NCBI GenBank assembly: GCA_003254925.1
Contig: QANZ01007380.1
Coordinates: 17,635 to 81,634 of the forward strand
DNA from: Chamaecrista fasciculata
Taxonomy: Eukaryota > Streptophyta > Magnoliopsida > Fabales > Fabaceae
Reading direction: 5' to 3'
Length of the DNA: 64,000 bases
Shown piece after piece: positions 26,453-35,404 of the stretch (position 1 is the stretch's first letter; each line of letters opens with the position of its first letter). The notes below the pieces were generated by a model. That model saw nothing but the letters and a program-made list of their open reading frames with translations, was not told the origin of the DNA and did not search any database. A program made the translations under genes and the position numbers.

Positions 26453-26966
26453 GTCAAAGGGTCATTTTGGTCCTAAATGTATGATCTAATGTTCATTTTG
26501 TTCCATTATGTTTCAAAATGTTCAAATTGGTCCTAAATGTTAGCAAAATGATTCATTTTGGTCTTAAATGTTGGTAAAATGTTTCATTTGATCATATTTC
26601 TCACGTCTCTCATTTCAAGTTCAAAGGATTTGTTAAGAGGAACTCGTAACTCTGAATTCGTCGCATTCAAATTTGAAACGAGAGAGTATGATCAACTTTG
26701 CTTGTTTGACCATGAAACGAGAAGTCTACTTTTAGGACTGATTTGACCTCGTTTGCTGACGGCTCCAACTGGATAGAGAAAGTACTCTTTGAGAACAATA
26801 GGTAGCTCTAAACTTATCACGTTTGAACTTGAAACAAACCATATTCAATTGTTGGGACCAAAATGGAACATTTTGCAAACATTTAGGACCAATTTGAACA
26901 TTTTGAAACATAATGGACCAAAATGAACATTAGGGCATACATTTAGGACCAAAATGAACCGTTAAC
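26453..26966. mobile_element. Fold-back element upstream of SRA copy A
   Basis: This 514-bp element has arms that read GTCAAAGGGTCATTTTGGTC on the left and GTTAACGGTTCATTTTGGTC on the reverse-complemented right, pairing for about 100 bp. It is flanked by 8-9 A on each side. The equivalent place before SRA copy B (about 35076-35090) lacks it and has one A run, so this is an insertion that came after the duplication. Its interior is related to 20340-20660 and 51760-52240. Confidence 0.82.
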
Positions 26967-27039
26967 AAAAAAAATATTATTTTTTGTCTAGATAATGTTT
27001 TATATCTTACACGGTATGAAGTTGACAAACAACAAGTTG

Positions 27040-27204
27040 CTCTTTACTTGGCACGCCGCCTCTAACCCAAATTCTAGGGTTTCGTTTTAGTTAGCGCTAT
27101 ATAAAGCTGGTAACAACGTGCTTCCCTCACTTAGCACACCGGCCCTAATATACAATTTAGGGTTTCTCTTTCTCAATTCATGTTAGCAATTTAGATATAT
27201 AGCG
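27040..27204 (+). promoter_or_regulatory. Promoter remnant of SRA copy A, tandem units
   Basis: Two imperfect units of about 85 bp each contain GGCACGCC or AGCACACC, then a telo-box-like TTAGGGTTT or TAGGGTTTC. CTATATAAAG follows in the first unit. They sit directly before the ATG at 27205 of the broken SRA gene. Copy B has three such units. Confidence 0.55.
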
Positions 27205-28519
27205 ATGGAGGGATGCGATATCGAGCAAGATGAAAATGGCGATGAAGCACACGAAGCAGACAAAGTAAACATATGGATTAATACTATATCTAGAAATCAA
27301 ATCAATGATGTACCAAATGGTACGTTCATATCTGATTATCGATTATGTCTCTAATTCAAATATTTATCAAAGTAGAGTGTAAATCCTTGTTGCTTTTATA
27401 TATTGAATCGAGTCAAAGAAGTTAATCCGAATAATTTTTAAAAAGGATAAAATTGAATAATTATTTGAATTGCGCTTAGTTTTTTATAAGCAAGATCTTA
27501 TAAAATTAAAAATTAAGATTTAGGAATTTCTTTTTGTAATTTGCCTACTTCAATGAAGTAAGTATTTGATTTGCATATAGGGTCTGAAGTCCGAACTCTG
27601 AAATTGTACTATATTGTTATATATACGCTACCCTCTTTTTGTGTAATTAATGTATAAATTTTATTCCATATATTAATGTTAAAATCTGATGCGTTGGTCT
27701 TATCTATAACTTGTTATTTTTATGTCTTTGTTATGTTTGATTCTTGTTGAATTTGCCAACATCTGCTTGGCTTCAGTGGCGGTAGAGATCCAAGTGGCAC
27801 CAAGAGGACTGATAACACCCAATTGGCTCTACAAATTAGTTGTTTCCAAAGGCTATCCTGTTCGCGTAGTAAGGTGAGCATCTACATTTTAGCTAGAATG
27901 TTACATTTTTAACACCTCTATCTTTGTTTGTGAGAAGGTGCCTTCGTCTTGTGCTTAATTGATCTCAATATTGAATTTTTATTCCATTCCTCAATAGTTT
28001 GCTTCACATGATCACTCACTTTTATTCATTTTCATCCTCTTTTGAGTTATTTCCAGTTTCTTCTGCTTTGCCTTTCTTTCTAATTAATTAATTTTTTTGT
28101 CTTCTCTTTGTAACAAACATGTCCATTGATGCAGCGATGGTAGGGACTAAGCTTGTCTCTATAACTAAGCAGTCTTTGGATCCCAATGGCTCTCTTCTTT
28201 AGCTAAGGAAAGATCAAATGTGCAAAGTGTCACCGTACTATCCCTCCCAAGATAACAAGCCAGCCACATATTAATTTTGCTCTTGTGATGGTCATTTGTA
28301 TGGCAAAGCTATCAAAAAGATAGACCAAACAACTGACAAGACATACACTATTGAGTGAGCTCAAAGGAACGGCAAGGTAAATGCTGCGAGTGGAAAGATT
28401 TTGTCACTGTACGTGCCTCAAGATCACTTTGGTCCAATCCATGCTGAGAATGATCCAGTGAGGAATTAAGGTGTGCTTGTTGGCAAGTGTTGGGAAGATA
28501 GGCTTGAATGTCGACAATG
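27205..28519 (+). pseudogene. VIM/ORTHRUS-like SRA-domain gene, broken copy A
   Basis: An exon-like start at 27205 (MEGCDIEQDENGDEAHEAD) ends at GTACG near 27320. A second block at 27776-27871 reads SGGRDPSGTKRT and, after a 1-base insertion relative to copy B, SKGYPVRVVR; both are typical of the SRA domain of VIM/ORTHRUS E3 ligases. A third block (about 28135-28519) holds NAASGKI, DHFGPI, ENDPVRN and WEDRLECRQW, interrupted by stops and frameshifts. VIM proteins bind hemimethylated CpG and maintain DNA methylation. Here the PHD and RING parts are missing or unrecognisable. Homology stops abruptly at about 28519. The family call is firm for the SRA pieces, but the original gene order is uncertain because the blocks are not in the normal VIM order. 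Confidence 0.68.
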
Positions 28520-29072
28520 GTGGGTGGGGATGTTCCAGTGCAACAACGAGAAGAGCAGGAAGGCCAAAACCATGTACTATTTAGCCAAATCCGCACACGA
28601 CCAATTCCTGATCGACAACTACTCTCATGCTGCGGAAGGGACGGGTGAGAATGATGTGGTTTTCTTCCCGGGGCTGCTGCCAGAGCCGGGAAGCCAAGTG
28701 ATCATTAATGAAGAGTATGCGGCTTATGTGTAGCAGCAGAAGAACCAGCAAGATGACAGATTGCCCTGGATTCACGATAAGCCCCATCCCCTGATGGGAA
28801 TCCCAATCCTGGACAACACTAGTGCAAAAACTTCCAGACCTAACTCCGTTGCTGCTGGTGTGGGTGTTGTCGAAGCTGAGCAGCACGAGAACTACTTGGG
28901 ATTGCAGCTGGGAGGGGGAAGTGGGAGGACGAGGAATCTGCTGAGGCAACTGGGCCCAGTGACGCCGAACCCCATGGAGTTGACACTGGCCACTACCAAC
29001 CCAACCCAGCTCACCCTTCGCACCACCCAGCCACCTCTTGTCTTGGACCTCAACCTCAAGCTCAGTCTCTAG
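28520..29072 (+). pseudogene. Foreign, less AT-rich ORF fused to the broken SRA gene
   Basis: At 28520 the sequence switches from the SRA match to a segment of different composition. It stays open in one frame to the stop at 29070-29072 apart from a single TAG at 28731-28733. The peptide includes KTMYYLAKSAHDQFLID, LGLQLGGGSGR and the C-terminal LVLDLNLKLSL, which resembles an EAR-type repressor motif (LxLxL). I do not recognise the family. The high codon-like composition and single stop suggest a fairly recent captured coding fragment. It ends 178 bp before the truncated second GDSL copy. Confidence 0.45.
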
Positions 29073-29449
29073 ACGACTCACTACAATAGAAACTAGACGA
29101 AATAATGTGTCGAAGTAATGAAAAAATAAATAGAAAAATTTAGACATCAAAATGGAATAAGAAAGTTCGAGAGTCAAAACACAATTAATCCTATAATTTA
29201 GGGTCAGTTCGTTTAATTGAGCTATCAAATTATAATTTGATTTTAATTTTTAGTCCCTGCATTGATCATATTTGGGGATTGTGTAGTTGATGTTGGGAAT
29301 AATAACCACTTATACACCATTGTTAAAGCAAACTTCCCTCCTTATGGAAGGGACTTCAAGAATCACAATCCTACTGGCAGATTCTGCAATGGAAAGCTTG
29401 CCTCAGATTTTACAGGTAATAATCATATCCCTTTCTATATTTAATAATA

Positions 29450-29707
29450 AACTAAAATGCACTTGGATCTTTAAATTTTAAGCCGGGACACAAAACACTC
29501 ATGAGTTTTAAAAGTTGATAGACAAATTTATGAACTTTCAACTTTTGTTACTTGGCACTTTTTTTGTCTAAAAGAGAAGTGAAATTGTTTAGAGAAAGTG
29601 ATCGAAGTTGAAAGTTGAGAGATTTTGTTAATTTGCTTAAACTTAGGGCTATTTAAAGATGTTTTGTGACGCTGGCCTAAAACTTAGGGTTTAAAAGCAT
29701 TTTAGCC
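29450..29707. mobile_element. MITE in intron 1 of the second GDSL copy
   Basis: Orthologous in position and sequence to 22144-22397, with the same flanks (TTAATAATA and TTAATAATC). It was duplicated together with the gene. Confidence 0.75.
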
Positions 29708-30598
29708 TTAATAATCTGACTTTCAAATAGGATTTCATCATCTAATTACTTCCATTTTTTTTCTGTATGCAGCTGAAAATCTTGGATACACTTCTTACCC
29801 ACCAGCTTACCTCAACTTAGAGGTCAAAGGGAAGAACCTCTTGAATGGTTCCAACTTTGCCTCGGCTGCTTCTGGTTACTATGAACCCACAGCCAAAACT
29901 ATACGTACCTACAATTTATGCCTCAGAACTCTGTTTTTTTCCTTTCTTTACTTCTCACTATGTTATGAAGTTCTGAAATCTGCATTTCTTTTTATTTTGG
30001 TTATAGCATGCAATTCCTTTGAGTCAGCAGCTGGAGAACTACAAAGAACGCCAGAAAATATTGGCAGAAGTAGCAGGACAATCAAATGCTTCATCCATCA
30101 TATCTGGTCAGAACTATTACATCAATCCTTTTTGCTTTACAAGGTTTACACAGCTGATCAATTCTCAGATATCCTCTTGCAATCCTATTGCAAACTTGTA
30201 CAGGCAAGTAATTAACATATGCCTTCTCTTACTATTAATGATATGTGACAAATTAATAAACGTTACAACACTTACAATTTTAATTATACAGAATTTGTAT
30301 GCACTTGGAGCAAGGAAGATTGCTGTGACTACATTGCCTCCAATGGGTTGCTTACCAGCAGCCATCACTCTATTTGGCGATGATAGCAACCAATGTGTCG
30401 AAAGGCTAAACAATGATGCTGTTAACTTCAATAGAAAGCTAAACACCACATCACAGAGTTTGCAGAAAAAGCTTCCCAACCTCAATTTGGTCCTCCTTGA
30501 CATCTACCAGCCTCTCTATGATCTTGTCACTAAGCCTTCTGAAAATGGTAAGAAAAGAAGAAAAAATACTCATATTCAATTAGGACTCTAAAATTTTA

Positions 30599-30928
30599 GG
30601 GTAAATTCCACTTTAGTACCCTGTTCTATGGACCAACTCCACTTTGGTACCCTGTTCTTTCAAAAGTGACATTTTGGTACTTGTTCTTTGGACCAAGTGA
30701 CACTTTGGTACCCTGTTATTTCACTATTTGTTACCCTATTCTATCTTTTTTAGGGTACCAAAGTGTCACTTGGTCTAAAGAACAGAGTACCAAAATGTCA
30801 CTTCTGAAAGAACAGGATACCAAAATGACATTTTTGAAAGAACAGAGTACCAAAGTGTCACTTTTGAAAGAACAGAGTACCAAAGTGGAATTGGTCTATA
30901 AAACAGGGTACCAAAGTGGAATTTACCC
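30599..30928. mobile_element. Mutator-type MITE in intron 4 of the second GDSL copy
   Basis: This 330-bp fold-back element starts GGGTAAATTCCACTTTAGTA and ends GTGGAATTTACCC. Its exact 9-bp target-site duplication AAAATTTTA is at 30590-30598 and 30929-30937. The intact GDSL gene has a single AAAATTTTA at 23329-23337 in the same intron and no element, giving the empty site. The arms contain repeats of TACCAAAGTGTCACTT-type motifs. Confidence 0.96.
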
Positions 30929-31737
30929 AAAATTTTATTCTACTAGTTTAGGTCCAATGTTAATGAGTCTGAGAACAGAATCATAATATATTACCAATGT
31001 CACATCACTTTAGCACTTGGAAATTGATCATTGAAAGATTATACATATATATATATATATATATATGACAGGATTCTTTGAAGCAAGAAAGTCTTGTTGT
31101 GGAACAGGCTTGCTTGAGACCTCTATACTGTGCAACCACAAATCCGTAGGGACATGTGCTAATGCATCTGAGTATGTTTTCTGGGATGGCTTTCATCCTT
31201 CTGAGGCTGCAAACAAGGTTTTGGCCGATGATTTGCTCACTGCTGGCATCTCTCTCATCTCATAATAATTACACACTTTACCAAGATATCAGTGAAGTTT
31301 CATTTTAGAAAATCATGTTTCATTATTATGCTTTGGGGTTTTATTCCAGAGTGATGCTGCTTTAGTCAGAGTTTGGGCTTCGTATAAAAGGAAGTTTACT
31401 GTGTTGAATTGGAAAGTTCGGTTGTGGTGTGCATGTAACTTGATAAAACGAATGACCATATTTGCTTGGTGTAAAGTTTGTATTGTTGAATCATCAAAGA
31501 TATTCTTCTTTGTATTAAAAAGCTTCTGCTCCGTTATTCAGTGAATAAATTCTATGCAACACATAAAAAATGGATGTCGCCGAATTACTTGTGCCAAAAA
31601 TATAGAGCAAAAGATTTTGGTCTGGTTTGGTTTTAACTTCTAGCTTCTGCTTCTAGTATGTGGAGCTGATGATTCTGAGATGACCAAGATCAATTCACAG
31701 ACTAAAGAAGGAAAACTAGATATAATATAATTAACAA

Positions 31738-31914
31738 GGTCAAAGTGTACTTTTAGTCCTATATGTTTTGCTCAAATTTCAAATTGGTCCCGTATATTTT
31801 TTTGTTGCACTTTTGGTCCCATATCTTTTGGTCATGTTACAGAATTGGTCCCAAATATAATATTGTAGGATCAACAATTTCAGGTTCTAACTAGTATCCG
31901 GTACTTTTCTTTTT
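31738..31914 (+). repeat. Single arm of a MULE-like fold-back element
   Basis: GGTCAAAGTGTACTTTTAGT and the following GTTGCACTTTTGGTCCCATA resemble the left arm of the MITE at 62259-62702. No matching right arm is seen next to it, so it is probably a truncated element into which or beside which the Pack-MULE at 31915 was inserted. Confidence 0.55.
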
Positions 31915-33394
31915 GGCTTAAGTGCACTTTTGGTCCCAATACTATGACTAAGGTTTCAATTTGGTCCCATAACTATTTTTGTTGCAGATTTGGTCCCAAA
32001 CCTTCGCAAAAAGTTTCACCGTTAGTCCCCTGGTCACTTCCGTCCAATTTTCGCCGTTAATTGTGACGTGGCAGTCTGACTGGGATGCTGACGTGGCAAA
32101 ATCAAATGAGATGGAGTAAGTTAGGATCAATATGTAACAATACTAAACTTCTCTGTACTCATTCCACAATATACTCTATAAACTCTTGGGATCAATCTGT
32201 AATTTTGACGAAAATTTTCTTGTTCTTCATCTCTGTTCTCCTTCAACCTTAGAGAGATCGATGTCGTAGATATCGTAACCGAGGAAATTCGCCATGGCAG
32301 CAACGAAGCTTGATTTTCCGGTGCCGGAAGGTCCGTACAGAAGGAAGCTCCGTTTCCAAACGCGACCTAATCGATTGTAGTACTGTTTCGCTTTCAGGAA
32401 CGATTCTAGGTCAGATTTGATCTTGTTCTTCAGATCTGATTCCATCGCGATCGTATCGAAGGTCGATGGATGCGTGAACGGAACAGATCTCCACCGGCCG
32501 CCGCCGACGCCGCCGATTGCGGCGGCGCCGGCGATAAACAGCTTCAAATCTCGTTTTCCTTGCTGTTCGATTTCATCAGCGATGGTGTGTATATGCTGAA
32601 AATAAGGCCTGAGAATTCTCCGTTTATCTGATTTTCTAATTTTGAGCACGAACGTTCTGTTTTTTTTCTGTTCCGATTCTCGAAACCAGAAAATTCTGGC
32701 GCCGAGAAAATCGTCGGCGATTGTTTGATTGTGTTCGTCGAGGCAGAAAACGATGTCGTTTTGCTTCTTATTACTCCTACCAGAAGATGGAGAAGAAGTA
32801 ATGAGATTAGTGAAATCAGAGTCTTCGATTGAAGGCAGAGAATGTAGATACAGAGAGACTCTCTTGTAAAGTTGATTCTCTCTCATGCTTTTTTCGTTGA
32901 GTTCTGGAACTTTGAAGAACTGATAAACATGAAAATAATCTTCAATGTTTCTCCATAGTTTCTTCACTGTGTATATGAATCCAGATTTGAACAAAATCAC
33001 TCGAACAATAAACAACAAGAGCAAAATAAATACCACAGAAAGAACGATGTATTTTGGACTGTACAGAAGAAGCCAGAGAAGTGAATCGATCGGCGATGAA
33101 GTGAAAATGATGCCAGAGAAGAAGCCATTTTCAATAAAATTATGCGTTCAGTCCAGAGAAGTTTAGTATTGTTACATATTGATCCTAACTTACTCCATCT
33201 CATTTGATTTTGCCACGTCAGCATCCCAGTCAGACTGCCACGTCACAATTAACGGCGGAAATTGGACGGAAGTGACCAGGGGACTAACGGTGAAACTTTT
33301 TGCGAAGGTTTGGGACCAAATCTGCAACAAAAATAGTTATGGGACCAAATTGAAACCTTAGTCATAGTATTGGGACCAAAAGTGCACTTAAGCC
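31915..33394. mobile_element. Pack-MULE carrying an AAA-ATPase fragment
   Basis: The termini GGCTTAAGTGCACTTTTGGT and their reverse complement at the right end belong to inverted repeats of about 240 bp (roughly 31915-32153 and 33160-33394). The element is flanked by an exact 9-bp duplication, TTTCTTTTT, at 31906-31914 and 33395-33403, the mark of Mutator-like transposition. No transposase is present. The ~1 kb interior is a cellular gene fragment on the minus strand (see 32227-33128). Confidence 0.95.
32227..33128 (-). pseudogene. Captured AAA-ATPase fragment (At2g46620-like)
   Basis: Reading on the minus strand, an open frame of at least 270 codons ends at TGA 32227-32229. It holds hydrophobic N-terminal residues, the family motif IEDYFHVYQFFKVPE, then SIEDSDFTNL, DDFLGAR and THPSTFDTIAME. 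The Walker A loop is GPSGTGKS, and the fragment stops soon after YDIYDIDLSKV. Walker B, the sensor motifs and the rest of the AAA module are missing. The likely original ATG (33128-33126) is out of frame by one base with the rest. The intact family consists of BCS1-like ATPases anchored in membranes. The piece lies wholly inside the inverted repeats at 31915-33394, so it was captured by the element. It cannot make a working ATPase, though the ORF is unusually well kept. Confidence 0.9.
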
Positions 33395-33407
33395 TTTCTT
33401 TTTTAAG

Positions 33408-34161
33408 GGTTAATTATACAAAAGGGTCTTGTGGTTTCCTCCGTTATCAAATAGGGTCCCAGGTGATTTTTTCCATCCAAATTGATGAAGTAAACTTTAA
33501 GGTGGACTGTTTTGTAATTTGAGCATTTTTCTATTAAAAGTTTAAAACAAACTGAGGACTATTTTCCAATTTAAAAGGAAATCAATTTTAAACCCTCTTT
33601 TTCATTACTTTTTTCTTCTTCCCTACAACACTCACACTCTCCCCCGCCGCCGCTGCCACCGCCACTACCAGCCATGGCTCTCTCTCCGACGCCGAAGCGA
33701 CATACATCCGACGCTGCCGCCGTTAAAGCTCACATCAAACACCGTCAAGTGCAGAAACCCAATCTCCGAACGCAAGCAAGACCTGAAAGCATGTTCATTA
33801 GAATAATCTCATTTAGGTTTGTCATATTGCCCAAGCTCGCCGGAACGCAGCCATGGAACCTGTTGTTGGCGAGGCTGATGAAAAAGGGTTTGAATCAATT
33901 TCTGGCTAAGGGCTTTTTGTTTTTTGGATTTTGGTTTAAATTGTAAAATAGTCCCAGTTTGTTTTAAACTTTTAATAGAAAAATGTTCAAATTACAAAAC
34001 AGTCCACCTTAAAGTTTACTCTGTCAATTTGGATGGAAAAAACCACCTGGGACCTTATTTACTAACGGAGTAAACCACAAGGCCTCAAGTTGATACTTTT
34101 TAAACCACAGGGACCTATCTGAAAATGGGTCAAACCACATGGCCCTTTTGTGTAATTTACC
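33408..34161. mobile_element. Second Pack-MULE-like element
   Basis: The left end GGTTAATTATACAAAAGGGT and the reverse-complemented right end GGTAAATTACACAAAAGGGC match, and the inverted arms continue for about 200 bp (AAACTTTAAGGTGGACTGTTTTGTAATTTG region, mirrored at about 33985-34025). The middle (about 33630-33900) is much less AT-rich and is a gene fragment. Flanks are T-rich, so a 9-bp duplication cannot be confirmed. It begins only 14 bp after the end of the first Pack-MULE. Confidence 0.8.
33660..33900 (-). pseudogene. Captured leucine-rich-repeat extensin (LRX) fragment
   Basis: On the minus strand the sequence reads SLANNRFHGCVPASLGNMTN, then LNEIILMN. After a one-base shift it reads SEIGFLHLTVFDVSFNGG. 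This order matches the LRR region of plant LRR-extensin proteins, which monitor cell walls. The plus-strand ORF at 33674-33946 is the antisense shadow of this piece. About 75 residues are recognisable, with an internal frameshift, so it is not functional. Confidence 0.72.
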
Positions 34162-34589
34162 TTTTTTTTTTTAAATAGACTATGGAGTTCTAGTTGTTAA
34201 TTACCATCTAGAACCCGGTGCTTTTTTTTTTCCCTTTCAAACAGCAGAGTGACTACTCATATGCTTTGATTTAGCGATGTTTATGAATCCCCACTAAACT
34301 CAAAATCCTCATCAGTGCCCTAAATATCATAGAGGTTTTTTTTTTTTTTCTTACTTTCCCTTGTTGTTGCTGCCTAGAGTTTATTGTATGAAACTGGTAC
34401 CTTTTGAGTATGTGACGTTGTTTTCAATGGTCGTCACCTTCTGAAGGAAGAATTGAAGATGGCAGGCAGTGGCTTACATTCATGACGTACAGTTTGTTAA
34501 TGGGAGAGGATTATATTGGTGTGGGTTTAAAGATTATATCAGTATCTGCACTTCATACCATAATGCCTGACTTGGTCACTTGGTGGCTC
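34162..34589. other. Flank rejoining the duplicated block
   Basis: No gene. From about 34440 the sequence again matches the first copy (GGCAGTGGCTTA, CAGTTTGTTAATG, TGTGGGTTTAAAGATTAT at 24113-24190 and 25640-25750). This shows where the duplicated unit resumes after the Pack-MULE cluster. Confidence 0.55.
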
Positions 34590-34750
34590 GACAGAGGGAT
34601 GACAGAAGGATCATATTGCAATGAGTCAGCATAAATTGAGGACCGAATGATACAGTGCTGAAAAACCAAGGACCAAAGAACCAAGGACAATAAAATTATT
34701 AGTTTGCTCTTTTTTCTTATTTGTTTTCTAAATTCAATATTCCACGATGA
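34590..34750 (+). repeat. Local repeat family, copy 3
   Basis: Same unit as 24395-24560 (ATATTGCAATGAGTCAGCAT, AAACCAAGGACCAAAG, TTCAATATTCCACGATGA). It leads into the promoter region of SRA copy B. Confidence 0.8.
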
Positions 34751-35109
34751 ACCCAAGATAATTGTAAATAAATATAAAACAATCTTCAAAGTTGCAAGTT
34801 CACTATATATTGGTGAATTTTCTTTCTTATCAATGACAAAAAATTAGTAAGAGTTCCATAAAAAAATAGTAAGAGTTTTATGTTTTGAAAAAAAAAATAT
34901 AAAGATCTAAAATGTTGTAATCAACCATAATATTTCAAAACAATAAAAAAAATAAAGTAAAAAAAAATTAAATATTAATGAGAAGAATCTAGGATATATT
35001 ATTCTCATAAATTTCCAATCACAAAACTATAGAATTTCTCTTTCTAACTTTGTGTTAACCAATGAGAAGATTCTATAAAAAAAAATTATTTTCTGTCTAG
35101 ATAATTTTT

Positions 35110-35404
35110 TATCTTACACGGTATGAAGCTGACAAACAATAAGTCGCTCCTTACTTGGCACGCCATCTCTAACCTAAAACTTAGGGTTTCGTTTTTGTTT
35201 GCACTATATAAAGTAGGTAAACAACAACCTGCTCCTCACTTGACACGCCGCCTTTAACACAAAATTTAGGGTTTCATTTTAGTTAGCACTATATATAGTA
35301 GGTAAATAACAGCCTGCCTCTCACTTAGCACACCGGCCGCACCCTAACATACCATTTAGTGTTTCTCTTTCCTTGTTCCTGTTGGTGATTCAGACATACG
35401 AGTG
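35110..35404 (+). promoter_or_regulatory. Promoter remnant of SRA copy B, three tandem units
   Basis: Three units of about 85-95 bp each have GGCACGCC, GACACGCC or AGCACACC, then TTAGGGTTTC or a degenerate form. The first two have CTATATAAAG or CTATATATAG. Copy A (27040-27204) has two units, so the unit number changed after or during duplication. Confidence 0.55.

Larger units (their letters stand above)
29251..31265 (+). pseudogene. GDSL esterase/lipase, decayed second copy
   Basis: Exon equivalents: 29251-29415 (5' truncated), 29773-29904, 30007-30203, 30292-30547 and 31072-31265. Exon 1 lacks the ATG and signal peptide and begins at the VPAL position. The block I nucleophile is changed (FGDC instead of FGDS). 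Exon 2 has a 1-base insertion near its end. Exon 3 has a 39-bp deletion removing [13 protein letters not shown] (block III) and a 2-base insertion. The +1 and +2 shifts cancel, so exons 4 and 5 return to the original frame with no stop between. The GC-AG intron 3 is kept (donor GC at 30204). Intron 4 holds a 330-bp MITE absent from the intact copy, plus a (TA)n run at 31042-31066. No active enzyme is expected. Confidence 0.92.

Noticed and set aside
28581-29228. Minus-strand open frame of 215 codons
   Set aside because: It is antisense to the foreign coding-like segment 28520-29072, is low-complexity in places, and matches no family I know. The plus strand carries the more convincing protein.
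33674-33946. Plus-strand ORF of 90 codons starting in a good ATG context
   Set aside because: The minus strand of the same DNA encodes a recognisable LRX fragment inside inverted repeats, so this ORF is most likely an antisense shadow.
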